Notes under the pieces: generated by a model
Seen by the model: the letters and a program-made list of their open reading frames with translations, nothing else
Databases searched by the model: none
What the model was told of the DNA's origin: nothing
Shown here: in pieces, positions 1 to 11,209 of the stretch
Layout of the letters: each line of letters begins with the position of its first letter
Position numbering within the stretch: position 1 is the stretch's first letter
DNA from: Nissolia schottii
Lineage: Eukaryota > Streptophyta > Magnoliopsida > Fabales > Fabaceae
Assembly (NCBI GenBank): GCA_003254905.1
Contig: QANU01108907.1
Span: forward strand, 273,631-337,630
DNA: 64,000 bases
Direction of reading: 5' to 3'
Program-made: the position numbers and the translations under genes

Positions 1-305
1 CCTTTGATGCCTCCGTGCAGCCACAATGTTGCCTTTGCTGCTTCTGTGCAGCCACGATGTTGTCTTTGTTGCCTCCGCGCAACCTGATGTTGCCTATTGT
101 TGTCTCTCTTTGCAACCCCCAATGCCACCTCTTGATGTTGCCTTTTGCTAGTTTCGCTTAGCCCGTTGGTTCCATCCATCCTTTTTGTTCTTTTACAAGC
201 CCTTGTTTTCATACAAAACTCTTTGTTGCCGCTCGTGCTTATTTGACAACCTTCATTGATCTTTAACAAGGCTTAAAGCTCAAGGAGCTTTAACTTGAGG
301 GAGGC
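1..305 (+). repeat. Internal (3') part of a small Copia/TRIM-like element
   Basis: No credible ORF. The stretch is an imperfect minisatellite whose units carry GATGTTGCC and TGCAACCCCC or TGCAGCCAC. The same units occur at about 785-950, directly upstream of another LTR. Its end is purine-rich (GAGGGAGG) and abuts the LTR beginning TGTTA at 306, as a polypurine tract should. I read it as the 3' internal segment of an element whose 5' part lies outside the window. Confidence 0.55.
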
Positions 306-610
306 TGTTAAGAATAATATTATATCTAGAATATATCTAGAGCCTCCTCTTGTACTCAAAATGAGCCTCCTCTTGTACTCAAAATGTTTAACATGGTATC
401 TTTAATTTGATTGATTTAGACTTGATTTAGGTTAATATTTAAATTGATTCTGTCTTTATATTTCTAATTATGTTCTTAATCTATAAATAAGTTTTATTTC
501 ATCGTAGGTGACACAACCTTCACTAATATAAAAAATTTTGTTGTTTATCCTTCTTTGACTCTTGTTATTTTCTTCACAATATTTTCTTGATTCCATCATA
601 AAATCTCACA
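306..610 (+). repeat. LTR of Copia/TRIM-like element (copy 1)
   Basis: It begins TGTTA, ends CACA, and is followed at once by TGGTATCAGAG, the usual plant initiator-Met tRNA primer binding site. The part from about 400 to 600 matches 1045-1249 closely, including the AATCTATAAATAA TATA-like region and the GATTCCATCA near the end. It contains a 23-bp tandem duplication (about 340-386, unit starting GAGCCTCCTC) that copy 2 lacks. The superfamily is assigned from the primer site and LTR structure only. Confidence 0.7.
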
Positions 611-1001
611 TGGTATCAGAGTCATGGCACCCTCCATAAGTCATCTTTCCGCTTCGGCTACCTCAGAGCGTAGGCTCTCCACTTTTTAAAAAAACTCTCT
701 TTTGCCATTCTCTGTAAAACTCTCCAATATGCCTTTTTTGTTCACTGCCTCCCGACCCCAGTTAACTATACGACCACCATCACCGTGATTGTTGCTTCAT
801 GACTTGTTGCTGTCTTTGCCGCCTTTGTGCAGTCTGATGTTGCCTATACGCAACCCCCAATTTTTCCTATCATTGCCTCTACACATCGCCCTGATGTTGT
901 TTATTGCTGCCTCTATGCAACCCCCGATGTTGCCTATCGTCCGACAACCTCCGTTGCTTTGTGACAAGGTTAAGGTTTGAGGAACTTTAGCTTGAAGTAG
1001 A
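611..1001 (+). repeat. Internal domain with tRNA-Met primer binding site
   Basis: It begins with the primer binding site TGGTATCAGAGT (611-622) and ends in the purine-rich GAAGTAGAG before the next LTR. At only 391 bp and without gag or pol coding capacity, it is non-autonomous and TRIM-like. The middle repeats the GATGTTGCC minisatellite seen at 1-150. A 63-codon ORF here is just that repeat read through. Confidence 0.65.
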
Positions 1002-1249
1002 GTGTTAGAATATCTATTAGAATAAAATAATATCAGTATTATATCTTTGATTAATTTAGACTTGATTTAGTTTAATATTTAAATTGATTCTGTATTTATA
1101 TTTCTAATTATGTTTCTAGTCTATAAATAAACTTTATTTCATTGTAAGTGACACAACATTTACTAATATAAAAATCTTTGTTGTTTATTATTCTCTGCCT
1201 CTTGTTATTATCTCCGCAAGATTTTTTTTTATTCCATCAAGAAATCACA
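1002..1249 (+). repeat. LTR of Copia/TRIM-like element (copy 2)
   Basis: It begins TGTTAGAATATC and ends AATCACA. Most of its length matches copy 1 at 306-610, but it is shorter in its 5' part. No 5-bp target duplication is evident between the flanks of 306 and 1249. Together with internal sequence upstream of copy 1, this suggests an internal-LTR-internal-LTR array. Confidence 0.65.
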
Positions 1250-2322
1250 TGTCCCAATTTCTACAACATAAATACGAAATCTGGGTCTTAGTCCAAGAAA
1301 AATTCATCGTACAAATATATGCTTGTGTGGTCAGACGAGAAAGAAGGGAAGGAAAAACCAAAAGAAGAAGATGTGATTGTCATCTTGTCTTGATCATCAA
1401 AGATCTTCTTCTTTTTTTTTCCCCAAAAATATTTGTCTGCCCATTGGTCAAGATTTTGATTTGTTGAATTTCAGGATCATTTATTGATAGCATCATAACT
1501 ACTCATCATCAAAAGCAGAAGCCTTTTACACCAATAACCATGTAACTATGGATTTATCAGGCTGCCGACGTGAATTTGATCAAAATATATATGGATTTAT
1601 CAGGCTGCCGACGTGAATTTGATCAAAATATATACACACACACACACTCAGTCTTAAACGGCCTCAAGGTTTAGTGAAGCGAAAAGATTGAGAAATAACA
1701 CTATCAGACTTGATTTTTCTTTCAACAAATAATCATTAGTCAAGAAAGTCTCTTTATTTTCTGGATAAAATTATGTGCGTTTGAAATTCATTAGATTCCA
1801 CCAAATCAATCTCGAACCAGGTCGGTTCACTGTGAAGTAAAGTTGTCTCAATGCAATTCGACGCCACTCAATCAGATAACTGTTAGGTAAAGTTTTCCAA
1901 GGCTATATTTATTTTGGTCTATTAGGACTCGAATTCAAGAGATTGATAAAGGTAAAAGCAACCATTGCATTGGTGAAGAAACTAACTTGACATTAGTGAA
2001 TGAAAGAGAGGACTAACTAGGACTACCGTTCTCCTAAATCCAAGATACGTGCATCAAATTAAGCGAGATGCATTTATAATTAGTTGGAAACATTGATGCT
2101 GGCCACACACACACACACACACACAAGAGTATACGGTTTGATGAACCTTTCAATCCAACCATGTCGTACGGAAGACAGTTATGCTAGTACTAGCTGTAAG
2201 CAGTACTGCAAAATTGGGGCTGAGCAGATGGCACAAGAGGATGGTGATTCAATTGATTAACATTGATTCTCAAAAGAGCTTGCATATATGTGTGTGTGTG
2301 TATATATATATATATATAAAAA
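1250..2322. other. Intergenic, with a perfect 43-bp tandem duplication
   Basis: No gene is visible. A 43-bp unit starting TATGGATTTATCAGG occurs twice back to back (1547-1589 and 1590-1632) without a mismatch. CA repeats lie near 1634-1648 and 2104-2126. A TG/TA microsatellite at about 2288-2318 precedes the downstream flank of the ERF gene. Confidence 0.8.
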
Positions 2323-2606
2323 TTAACTGAAAGTGGTAGACATATATATATATAGAGGATCTGAGCAGCAGAAAAAACTGCGAGAAGTAGGTGGAGTGTT
2401 TATTGAATACAATAGAGAAATCTGCGGCGAAAGAGGGCGCACATAGAATGATAGATACAAAGCCCTATGATATGATGTAAAGCATACATATATAACCGAA
2501 AGCTTAACTAGTATTGTACGCACGGAACTGAGGAAAGGCGCAGACAAGAGAGATGAGATGAAATTGGCGGCACATATTTCACCTGGAAAGCGACCTGGAT
2601 CCACCG

Positions 2607-3245
2607 TCAGTATTTATAGCTCCAAAGGTTATCGCAGTCGGAGTTGCCGGGAGAATCGTCAGAGGAAAAGGAGGCAATCCTAGGGGGGCTGACCTGCATT
2701 CCCCTGGCCATGTCATCGATCAAATTGGGCATGTTCAGCAGCTCGTCCTCATCAATGTACTCCCCCGCCAACCCTTCTCCACCGCCACCCCCCTCCTCGT
2801 ACTGCCCTTGCTCCCGACCGCCCTCTCCGCTCCCCGGGGGCCCCACCTCCCTCGCCTGTGCTGCCGCGGACGCCGCCGCCCTTATGTCCGGACCGGAGAG
2901 GGAGGCCGGAATGGGGTAGGACAGGATCAGATTGGGGAAGTTCAGAGGGGTGTCCGGACCCTTCAAAGCGAGAGCCGCCACGTCGTACGCGGCAGCGGCC
3001 ATCTCTGGGGTGGGGTATGTACCAAGCCAAATGCGCTTCGTCTTGCGTGGCTCCCTTATCTCCGACACCCATTTCCCGCTCCGGCACCTCGTCCCCCTGT
3101 ACCTTACGGCGCCCTCAGCGGTCCCGGAGGGGGAGGGGGAGGGAGAGGAGGAGGTGGGAGTTGGAGTGGTTGGTGCGGAGGTTGAGGAGATAGAGTAAGA
3201 TGGGACTTGTATAGGAGGAGGGGGAGGGTTGTTGCCATCATCCAT
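2607..3245 (-). CDS. DREB-type AP2/ERF transcription factor (ERF025-ERF027-like)
   Basis: Single-exon gene of 212 residues that probably binds DRE/CRT or GCC-like promoter elements in the nucleus. Residues 1-47 are a Pro/Ser/Thr-rich, disordered leader. The AP2/ERF domain spans about 48-105, with [29 protein letters not shown] and LNFP as landmarks. The WVSEIREP context fits the DREB rather than the ERF half of the family. After the domain come [16 protein letters not shown] and a C-terminal acidic block with [18 protein letters not shown], ending in LWSYKY. This order resembles the Arabidopsis ERF025-ERF027 group (DREB A-4), from memory. The domain opens [10 protein letters not shown], with Thr where Val or Ile is usual and one residue fewer before GK. 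The start is the first ATG, in the good context ACCACATGG. The gene is GC-rich, giving long but meaningless ORFs in other frames. The exact orthologue is uncertain. Confidence 0.93.
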   Translation of the reverse strand: MDDGNNPPPPPIQVPSYSISSTSAPTTPTPTSSSPSPSPSGTAEGAVRYRGTRCRSGKWVSEIREPRKTKRIWLGTYPTPEMAAAAYDVAALALKGPDTPLNFPNLILSYPIPASLSGPDIRAAASAAAQAREVGPPGSGEGGREQGQYEEGGGGGEGLAGEYIDEDELLNMPNLIDDMARGMQVSPPRIASFSSDDSPGNSDCDNLWSYKY

Positions 3246-3441
3246 GTGGTAGGCACATTCACACAGAATAGAATATAGAGTCTGTGTTTGGTTGATTCGT
3301 TAGTGTGGGAGATTAGAGAGGATTGATATGAGGAGAAGAGGGGAGGGATAGCTGATAATTAAGGGTTTTAATGTGTATGAGTTGGAAACCCCAAAGGGTT
3401 GGGCGGATTGATTGGGTGGTCAGTTGTGGGGAGGGTTTGTT

Positions 3442-3451
3442 TATTTATATA
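3442..3451 (-). promoter_or_regulatory. Candidate TATA box of the ERF gene
   Basis: On the minus strand a TATATAAATA sequence lies about 197 bp upstream of the ATG at 3245, implying a leader of roughly 165 nt. The surrounding tract is AT-rich, so the exact box is ambiguous. Confidence 0.4.
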
Positions 3452-3503
3452 TATTATATTATATTATTAATTATTAATTAATATGAAAAAAGGGTAGACT
3501 AGT

Positions 3504-3523
3504 GAGAGAGAGAGAGAGAGAGA
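3504..3523. repeat. GA microsatellite upstream of the ERF gene
   Basis: About ten GA dinucleotides. In the orientation of the ERF gene this is a CT tract just upstream of the candidate TATA region, a common position for GA/CT repeats in plant promoters. Confidence 0.8.
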
Positions 3524-4325
3524 AAAGGGTGAACCAATGGGATAATGCGTGGCCAAGTCGCGGGGGAGTGCTTTAATTACTTAAATAGGATGGGATGGGA
3601 TGTATTCCAAATGGAGGATTCCCTTCCCACACTACTTTCCCTAGGTTGGCACACACTTGTTTTTGGTGTGTTGAGGCCACACACTGAACACGTCCTCCAC
3701 TATTACGCACCAAATTAGCATAGCTGGTCCTCCGCAGGAGGAGGATACTTATATTTACGACCAAGAAATTGACAAAGGTTAACAAACGTCTTAGTACACT
3801 CGATAAGAAAATTAAATTTTTAATATATTGAAAATGCTCAAATCATTTTACTTTAAGCTTTTTAATAAGTTTTTTTTAAAGCACTTGTTTGTAAAATTTA
3901 AAAATATTTATTAAGGTTATGTTTAAATGAGATATTTTCAGAGGATAATGTAATTTTTTTTTAGAGGATCCTAATTAATTTGTTATATAATTCTTTGTTT
4001 AGATATATAGTGAAAAGGAATTTTAAGTATTTTTTTAGGTATTTCATACAATTTAAAAGTGTGAATTTAATATTTTTTCTTCGTAACGAAATTTTAAAAT
4101 TTCTTCATCATTCATTGTTTTGATTCCATCATTCTCAAACTCTACCCATTTTTATTTATTGTTGATTGACCACCGCTGATCGTCAATCGACGCACCACCA
4201 ACTTTTAGTAAGTAATACAATTTCATTATCCAAACAAAATATTTTGTTAATAATGTAATATAATTATTTTATCTAAACTTTAAAATAAAATAAATTTAAT
4301 TAAATCTTTTAAATTACCTTCCCTT
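3524..4325. other. Intergenic, AT-rich
   Basis: Upstream flank of the ERF gene. No coding region supported by family resemblance. The short minus ORF at 3573-3785 has no recognisable feature. Confidence 0.6.
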
Positions 4326-4343
4326 TTAAATTACTTAAAATTT

Positions 4344-4526
4344 TTTGGTTTCCCAGGGTATCCCCACCCGCGTGACAGGTGAGACTAATCCCTTGCCGTT
4401 CTGAAGTCCAGTTAAGGGGTATACGGCTGGCCTGTGGGTTTGCTCCATTCACAAGGGGTAGGGATCGAACCCCTGCCACCTGCTTAAGGGACGAGAGTAC
4501 TTAACCACTCACGCCAACCCGCCAGG
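4344..4526 (-). mobile_element. tRNA-derived SINE (family 2)
   Basis: On the minus strand it starts CCTGGCGGGTTGGCGTGAGT, giving a box A-like TGGCGTGAGTGG, then a box B of GGTTCGATCCC. It ends in a short A-rich tail. Both sides carry the identical 18-bp target duplication TTAAATTACTTAAAATTT (4326-4343 and 4527-4544). This retroposition signature and the pol III boxes make a SINE more likely than a tRNA gene. It differs from the SINEs at 19625 and 63435 and belongs to another family. Confidence 0.88.
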
Positions 4527-4732
4527 TTAAATTACTTAAAATTTAAAAACGGCTCATCCTATTTTTATTTATTTTTTGGGTATACTAGTAGTAGTACTAC
4601 ATGGGGTCTCTCTTTAATTAACTGGACGGTGAGTGAAAGTGATATGGGCATAGACTAGGAGTGGTATTTATATACTTTTAACGAAATGAGTGATTGATAT
4701 ATTGTCATCCAAGAATTACCATGAATCTAAAC

Positions 4733-4734
<2 letters not shown>

Positions 4735-4786
<52 letters not shown>

Positions 4787-4787
4787 T
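4735..4787. repeat. Compound CT/TA microsatellite
   Basis: About 14 CT units followed directly by about 11 TA units. Confidence 0.95.
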
Positions 4788-5879
4788 ATCATATTTCACT
4801 GGCTAGCTGTTCAAGCCTTTACCTTTCTGAGGGTAAATACATGTGGACGTTCTAGAATGCAACTGGAAGAAAATTAAAACATAAATTTATATTATAATAA
4901 CCTTATTTTCTATGGAAAGAAAAACTTTAACATTTATAAAGAAGGTTAATAACACTTACAAATAAAAAAATATATAAATTAAACGAAAAGTGAGAGTGAG
5001 AGAAAGAGAGAGACATTGGGAAAATGGGAAAAATTTTGCAATTTGATTCACAATTTTATCATTATCTACGACTACTATTATTATTATTATTTGGTTTGGG
5101 ATAAATTACCTAGCAAATTTCTACTGATAATGGAAAAAAAATTGCACCATTTCAATTGTTTTAGGGTTATCGACGAAAAAACTCTGTCGGTAATATAAAT
5201 TAAGAGCAGTGCTAATTATAATGGGTAAAATGCTAACCATAAGGTTGGGACAGCTAAAAATGGTTTAGTAATTGGAAGTTACAAATGTTGAACCGATTCA
5301 TTCATACAAATACATGAAAAAATCTCTCGATCCACAAAGCATTTTTCGTAAATTAATAAGACAGTGTGTTCTTAACATCAACATCAAACGTTTTTCTAAA
5401 TATTACTGATAAAAAATACGTCAATAATTATAAAATTTCAAAGATCAAAATAATTTAAATTTCCAGCAGATTTTTAATCAGTAATATCGTAACCCTTGGG
5501 CTTAACTCTAATTGTATTCATTTCTTTACAAACACAACAATTTTACTGACAGCTATTTTGTTGACAAGTGTAATGATTATTAATTTTTCAATTTGTTACA
5601 ACTTTTAGTGGAGATTTCTAAAATAAATACATTTTTTTTTGGTAAAGTGAGTCAAATAATTTATTGAAATTATTTATAAATTGTTTTTTTCATCCATAAA
5701 ATTTGTCAGTACTTAGCTTTGTTTAAGATGGAGTCATTTTGACTGATTTATACTATGGACCTGATGACAATTGCACATTCATAAGTGGTAAAATTAATGT
5801 AATTAATGTGTACCAAAAGATTTGCAACAAACAAAAAAAGTGTACCAAAAGAAAATGCTAATGTAATGATGGTGCATGA
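4788..5879. other. Intergenic, AT-rich, nothing recognised
   Basis: Only short AT-rich ORFs are present and none resembles a known domain. Confidence 0.6.
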
Positions 5880-6500
5880 AGTTTTTTTCTTTGAAAAAAA
5901 TCACGTGGACGCTTTGTAAATCACTGGTTCAATAGTATTATGGACTAAAGATTAAGGCTTCAGAGAACTTTAACCCACTAAGGAGAGCTTACTTCACACA
6001 CCTACGCTCTTCACTCAAGAAGAGAGTTTCACGATGCACATAAGAGGAAAAAGTCGCAACGCATGTCCAGAAAAGAGACCAATACCAACCCAATAGGCAT
6101 TCTCTAGGCCGCAAACTCAAAACTCTAGAGCCAATTCGGCCCAATCAGGTTAAAGGACCTGCAATCCGTAAACTGTGTAATTAACTCCCAGTTAAGTGAG
6201 GAAAGATAAGTCTCTGAGATAAGGAGAAGTCGTTATTCAAATTTCTTGCATTCTATCTCTATCTAATCAAACCAATTCACCTATAAAAACACATGACTTT
6301 AGGTCATCAGGTATCACTCATTCACTCTCTAGGATACTCACAAAACACTTGTGTTTACTTAAGCGTCGGAGTGTCTTTGTATGTACATCCCTCGATCGGT
6401 CTCTCACGGAGAAACCCGCTTTAAAGCTTCCATCAAAACATCTTCCTCAACCTTCAATTCGTGTCCAAATAACTTTGTGCCCTATACAAATTACTTAGGA
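5880..6500 (+). repeat. Tat/Ogre-like Ty3/Gypsy LTR fragment
   Basis: Higher in GC than its flanks. It carries a TATA box (CTATAAAAACAC, about 6281-6292), followed about 75 bp later by AAGCGTCGGAGTGTCTTTG (6361-6379). From memory, the phrase GAGCGTCGGAGTG downstream of a TATA box is typical of the R region of Tat/Ogre-type LTRs in eudicots. No flanking PBS, PPT or coding region was found. The limits are approximate, and it is a solo or broken LTR. Confidence 0.55.
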
Positions 6501-7254
6501 ACAAGTAATATGCGGATATATATCGATAATAGTTTGGTCATTTTTACCTATAGTTTTAGATATTCAAACTTGATATGTGCTAATAATAGTTTAAATAAAT
6601 GCGAATTTTAACAATTTCATGTAGAAATTGGCATTTTGTCTTTATTAATAAATTAAATACATTCTAAGTAAATATTGTAGTCAATTAAGAAAAAAAATTA
6701 TTATAGATCAAATTTATATTCAATTATTTAAATTGCTATCACTCTATATTAATTTAGATGTCTATACGCACTATATAAATTATATATTTTTTTATTCGTA
6801 ACAGATCTGTTGTGACCCTACTGCCTCTGCTTTTTGGGATTCATTTTTCTGTCTAGGATCTTCGGTCTCTTTCCTATCTTCCAATATAAAATCATGGATC
6901 ATTTTGAACAAGTCAATTTTACAAAAGAAAATGAATAAATACATATAAATAAATATAAAAATGTGTCTGCTGCTGCCTCTTGTTCTTTCTATTTATTTTA
7001 TTTTTGTATTAAGCTATTTATAGTTATTTTCAGGCATATGCTACAATTAGAAGACCGTTGCAGACATCATTGAAAAGGGCAAGTTGGTGATGAACTTTCT
7101 TCTAACATTCCAAAACAGCAATGTCCCCAGGCAGATTAAGAAAACGGCTTTGTCCGTTGCTTGGTTTTAAAAATATCTGGACGCATTTCGTTAACCCACT
7201 GGTCTAGATTTTCTTTTCATCAAAGAATTTTAAGTAGGAAAAGAAAATGTGAGT
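6501..7254. other. Intergenic between two LTR fragments
   Basis: AT-rich, no domain visible. It may be decayed element sequence, but nothing proves that. Confidence 0.4.
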
Positions 7255-7591
7255 ATCAACTTTATTAAATCCAGAGGGGTAGGTGTTCCGAAGTATCTAC
7301 CTCGGTACAATCTCTGAATCCTGAGACTGTGGAACCAAATGAAAACTCTGACCTTGGCACGATCGATCTCTGGACTCGCAATTGCGGTGTGTACCTGCAA
7401 TTACTCCGACGCTCAAGTAAGCAAGGGTCGAAGAAGTATAGTGAATGATTATGTGATGTCTTTGTACCTGGGATATAGGCTCATTATATAGCCGGGGTGA
7501 TGGAGGAGGTTTCGGGTATCGCGGAGGCGGGGAGATATCCGTGATCTGCGCGCTGACCCCGGACATCGCGGAAGGCGACGAAGATCTCGGA
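7255..7591 (-). repeat. Second Tat/Ogre-like LTR fragment, opposite orientation
   Basis: GC-rich island. On the minus strand it has GGCTATATAATGAGCC (TATA region, about 7480-7494). Then comes TTGAGCGTCGGAGTAATTGC (about 7398-7417), followed by GCAGGTACAC, the same R-region signature as at 6361-6379. The island stops at a single N (7592) next to a TA microsatellite, so its 5' part may be missing from the assembly. The minus ORF at 7297-7599 runs through the LTR and the N and is not a gene. Confidence 0.55.
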
Positions 7592-7618
7592 NAACTCATA
7601 TTTTAAGATAGCATTAAG

Positions 7619-7619
<1 letters not shown>

Positions 7620-7656
<37 letters not shown>
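7620..7656. repeat. TA microsatellite
   Basis: Uninterrupted TA repeat next to the single-N join at 7592. Confidence 0.9.
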
Positions 7657-7659
<3 letters not shown>

Positions 7660-10600
7660 GGTAATATTAATTACTTTTCTCAACAATACCCTTAATTTAA
7701 TTATATTCATTAATTACAGTAGTAGAGCATGCTTCTTTTTTTAATAATGATATTTTCTCAATTCAACTAATTTTTTTTTTACTGCTTTCAATAATATGTT
7801 ATCTTTCTTTAACACACATGATGTAAACAAAAAAAATACACTTATTTAAAAGGGATAGGGCACCACTTTAATAAGAAAAAAAACATTTTCTAAAGGCTAT
7901 CTATAAATTAACAACCGCCGAGAAATGCATTAATTTAGATACTTGGGAGAATTGTTTCTAGATTGATCCACCAAGTATCCAAATTTTATTACTAAGAATT
8001 GAGATGGGGAAATGCTCATTTTGTTAAGCTTGAGTCACTTTGATTATTAAAATTTAAATTATAACTTTTTAATTATTAAAATTGTAAGTTATAGGTTAAA
8101 TTAGTTTATTAATTAATTACCATTATTGTATTGTCATATTTTTCACTAATTTTTTTGCATTAAACGATAATATGATAACAACAGAGACTATGTCACTAAA
8201 CTAAAAGCTAAAAATATAATTATGACGACATTTGAAACTACAAATCTTAGTTGTTATTGCAGCTTCATTTACCACCATAACTGCTCTGCCTACCTCATTT
8301 GCAGTTTCAAATGTAGTTACAACTCATTTGCAGTCTCAATTGTTGTTACTGTTCCTTTTAATGTGATAAATCAACGAAAACGTGACAATACAATAATGAT
8401 AATGAACTAAAATTCTAATTTAACCGATCCAACTTAAAATTTCAAGGATTAAAAAGTCAAATTTTAAATTTCAAATATTAGAATGACTCAAATTTACATT
8501 TTCAGAGACTAAAAATGAGCATTACTACAATTGAGATTACTAATTAAAAGACTAAAATTCACACCAATTAGATCAGTGATGACCGATGAGAATTATAAAT
8601 CACACAACCAATTCTTTCTGGAGGGTAACATTAATTTTTCCGCAGAATCTTACTTCAGTTTAAGGTTGGGGGCAAGAAAGATAATAAATTCAAGACTCTC
8701 TGAATGCATGACCCCAATAGCGTTCGCTTTAATTTGGTTACTCTACTCAATTCCATCATTGTTTAATGAAAAAAAAAAAAAGAGGAGTAAATTGGTAATT
8801 ATAGGCTCAATTGAGAGTACATTTGAAGAAGAAATTGGCTCGAAAGTCAATTAAAAAAAAAGGAGAAATTTTGAAATGATTGAAAGATAAATCGAATATC
8901 TTTTTTCGAGTTGCAACAAAGCACTAGATTATTGTTGATGCTTTCCATGTCAACGATGAAACCCTTCAAAAAGACAAGAAAATAGAGAAAGAAAATATTT
9001 TTAAAAAAAATCCATGTCTTTTCTTTTTTTTAACATATGAAATATCCATATTTTTCGTAATTAGGAAGTAACAACCATACGAGCTTACGATACCAAATTA
9101 AATCCAAACGAGAAGCGAACAATAAAATAGCTCTGTCAATAGAAAGTGAAATATGGACAATCACAAATTCTCATTGTCAATTAGCCCCAACCATCATTCA
9201 TTCATGAATGGGAAGAATAGGAAAGGCCATTTAGGAATCTTAAAAAGAGAGTGATTCAGCCTCAATTATTTAAAGGGACAATCAATCATGTCATTATTAT
9301 ACCCTTGTCATCAAAAAGGAAATTACCTTTGAGATATATACTATTTTTCTGTTTTTGGTGGTTGTTGAAATCATAAAAGAAAAAGAATAATATGCACTGC
9401 ACACATTTATATTTTGCGCTCATTTTCAGCTTCACCAATTGGTTCCCTTACTCCCGTGGCCACATTATGCTCATAGTACATTCCAACCCATTTCCAATTT
9501 TCCTTGTCGTCACTCTAACAATTTACCATTTTTCCTATGAGAGATTTTTATTTTAGTTTTTAAATGTGTGAGAAACGTTATTCTCATAATTTAAAAGATA
9601 AAATATTAGAAGTTGTTCTCTTTCAATAAGTGCATTCTTTTGTGATTGAACTTGCGTTTTTATAATTATAAAATATTAAATTACTTAACACTCGTCTAAT
9701 AATTTGTTAATTTTCTTGAGAGATTTTTATGTGATTGACAACATGATGAATGGTATTCAAGTTTTGAGACAATCCATCAATCAAAATATGATCAAGCATT
9801 TATCCTTGATATGTAACCACTCGAGATTTGTTTTCCTCCATTCCTCTATATATCATTTAATCTTTTCTATAATTTTGATAAGAGAATGTTAAGTGTATTC
9901 ATGTTATGTGACGTACCTTTTTTTTACTAATATTCTAATTTATCATCAAATGAAATTCTAATGAAGCATGAAATGTGAATTGACATAGTATCTTGTTATA
10001 TCAAATAAATACACATATCACACATTTTTTCTTTTGCGGAAATATCTTTTCTAGTCGCTAAACTTTTACTTGGTATCTTATTCGTTATTTGATATAAATA
10101 AATTGTGAAGTAGTTCCAAATATTTTTTTATTGATGCCCTTGTTAGTTCCTTTGTTCATGAACTCATTCGACGGACATATGGACTAATAAGAATAATGAT
10201 GAAAAACATTGGGAAATCAAATAAGACACGAAATATTATATCAAAGATCAAATAAAGGAATTAACGAGGCAACAATGTTATTTTTTGAGTGGAGGAATAT
10301 GTTCATTAATAATTAAGACATAGAGGGATGAGAAGAAAAGAAAGGATGATTAAATAGAGATTTAACAGTCAATTCACCCACTATCACTCACTGAACTCAT
10401 AAATGAAAGAACTAACAAGAATAACAATAAAAAAAAACATTGAAAACTACTTTTAACCCATAATCTATATTAAGGACAAAATAGAGTATCCAGTAACAGT
10501 CTAGATACCAAACAGGTATTTTCCGATTCTTTTGGTAGTTTGGGTCTAGAGAAATCCATCACGTGGCTAGATGGTCCATGATGTGGCCATGGCCATGGCC

Positions 10601-11200
10601 AATGTCTCTTGTCCAGGCGATCACGTGGGAGGGAGGGAGGGAGGGACACTCCAATACTAGCTAGTTACTTTTGTATGTCAGCAATTATTTTTCAGGTATA
10701 GATGGAGATGGAGGAGGGCCAATGCAGGGCAGAACTTGAGAGACAGAGAGAGAGAGAGAATAAAAACAAGAAGGAGGAGCAAACGGAAGCAATAAATAGG
10801 TCAAGACCAAGGTCAAGGGACCTGCGAACCACACAAATCTAGAAAAAAGTTGCTTAGTCATGTTTGCAGAGAAGTTTACCATTGATGTACTAGGAGTCAG
10901 TGTGTGGGACTTTTTTAAACTCAATTGTTACTTTTGTAGTTGTTTCGGCTATTTCATGTATGTTTAGAAAACCAAAATGACAAAATATATATATATATAT
11001 ATAGAAAATGTTTGAAAATAAATATTTAATGTGGTGAGTATGTTTGAAATTTAGTAGTAAAATGGCAAGGATTAATTATAGGGTGAGTATGTTTAAAAAA
11101 TTAAATTTAATATTACTTGTAATAATTGAGTCGATGTTAAAATTAAAAATATTAAAGTTTCCCTTAATTTGAAAATTTTAACATGTTATTTTACATGTTA
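7657..11200. other. Long intergenic tract without a recognisable gene
   Basis: AT-rich with many stops. Small landmarks are CATGGCCATGGCCATGGCC (about 10588-10606), a GGGA tract (about 10628-10645) and a TA repeat (about 10985-11002). A minus ORF at 10685-10924 (79 codons, hydrophobic and Ser/Pro-rich) has normal base composition but no homology I recognise. Confidence 0.6.
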
Positions 11201-11209
11201 GATGATTAA

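Noticed and set aside
1249..1467. A 72-codon plus ORF after the second LTR
   Set aside because: It begins at the LTR border, has biased composition and no domain.
2644..3198. Several plus- and minus-strand ORFs of 88-125 codons overlapping the ERF gene
   Set aside because: They are Arg/Pro/Gly-rich shadows of a GC-rich coding region; only the minus frame 2607-3245 carries a recognisable domain.
4344..4526. tRNA gene on the minus strand
   Set aside because: The exact 18-bp duplication and the long 3' body mark a SINE; no complete cloverleaf was traced.
7297..7599. A 100-codon minus ORF with Pro/Ser-rich start
   Set aside because: It lies inside an LTR fragment with TATA and R-region signals and crosses an N.
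10685..10924. A 79-codon minus ORF as a small secreted peptide gene
   Set aside because: It has a hydrophobic stretch but no recognisable peptide motif, cleavage site or second exon; chance cannot be excluded.
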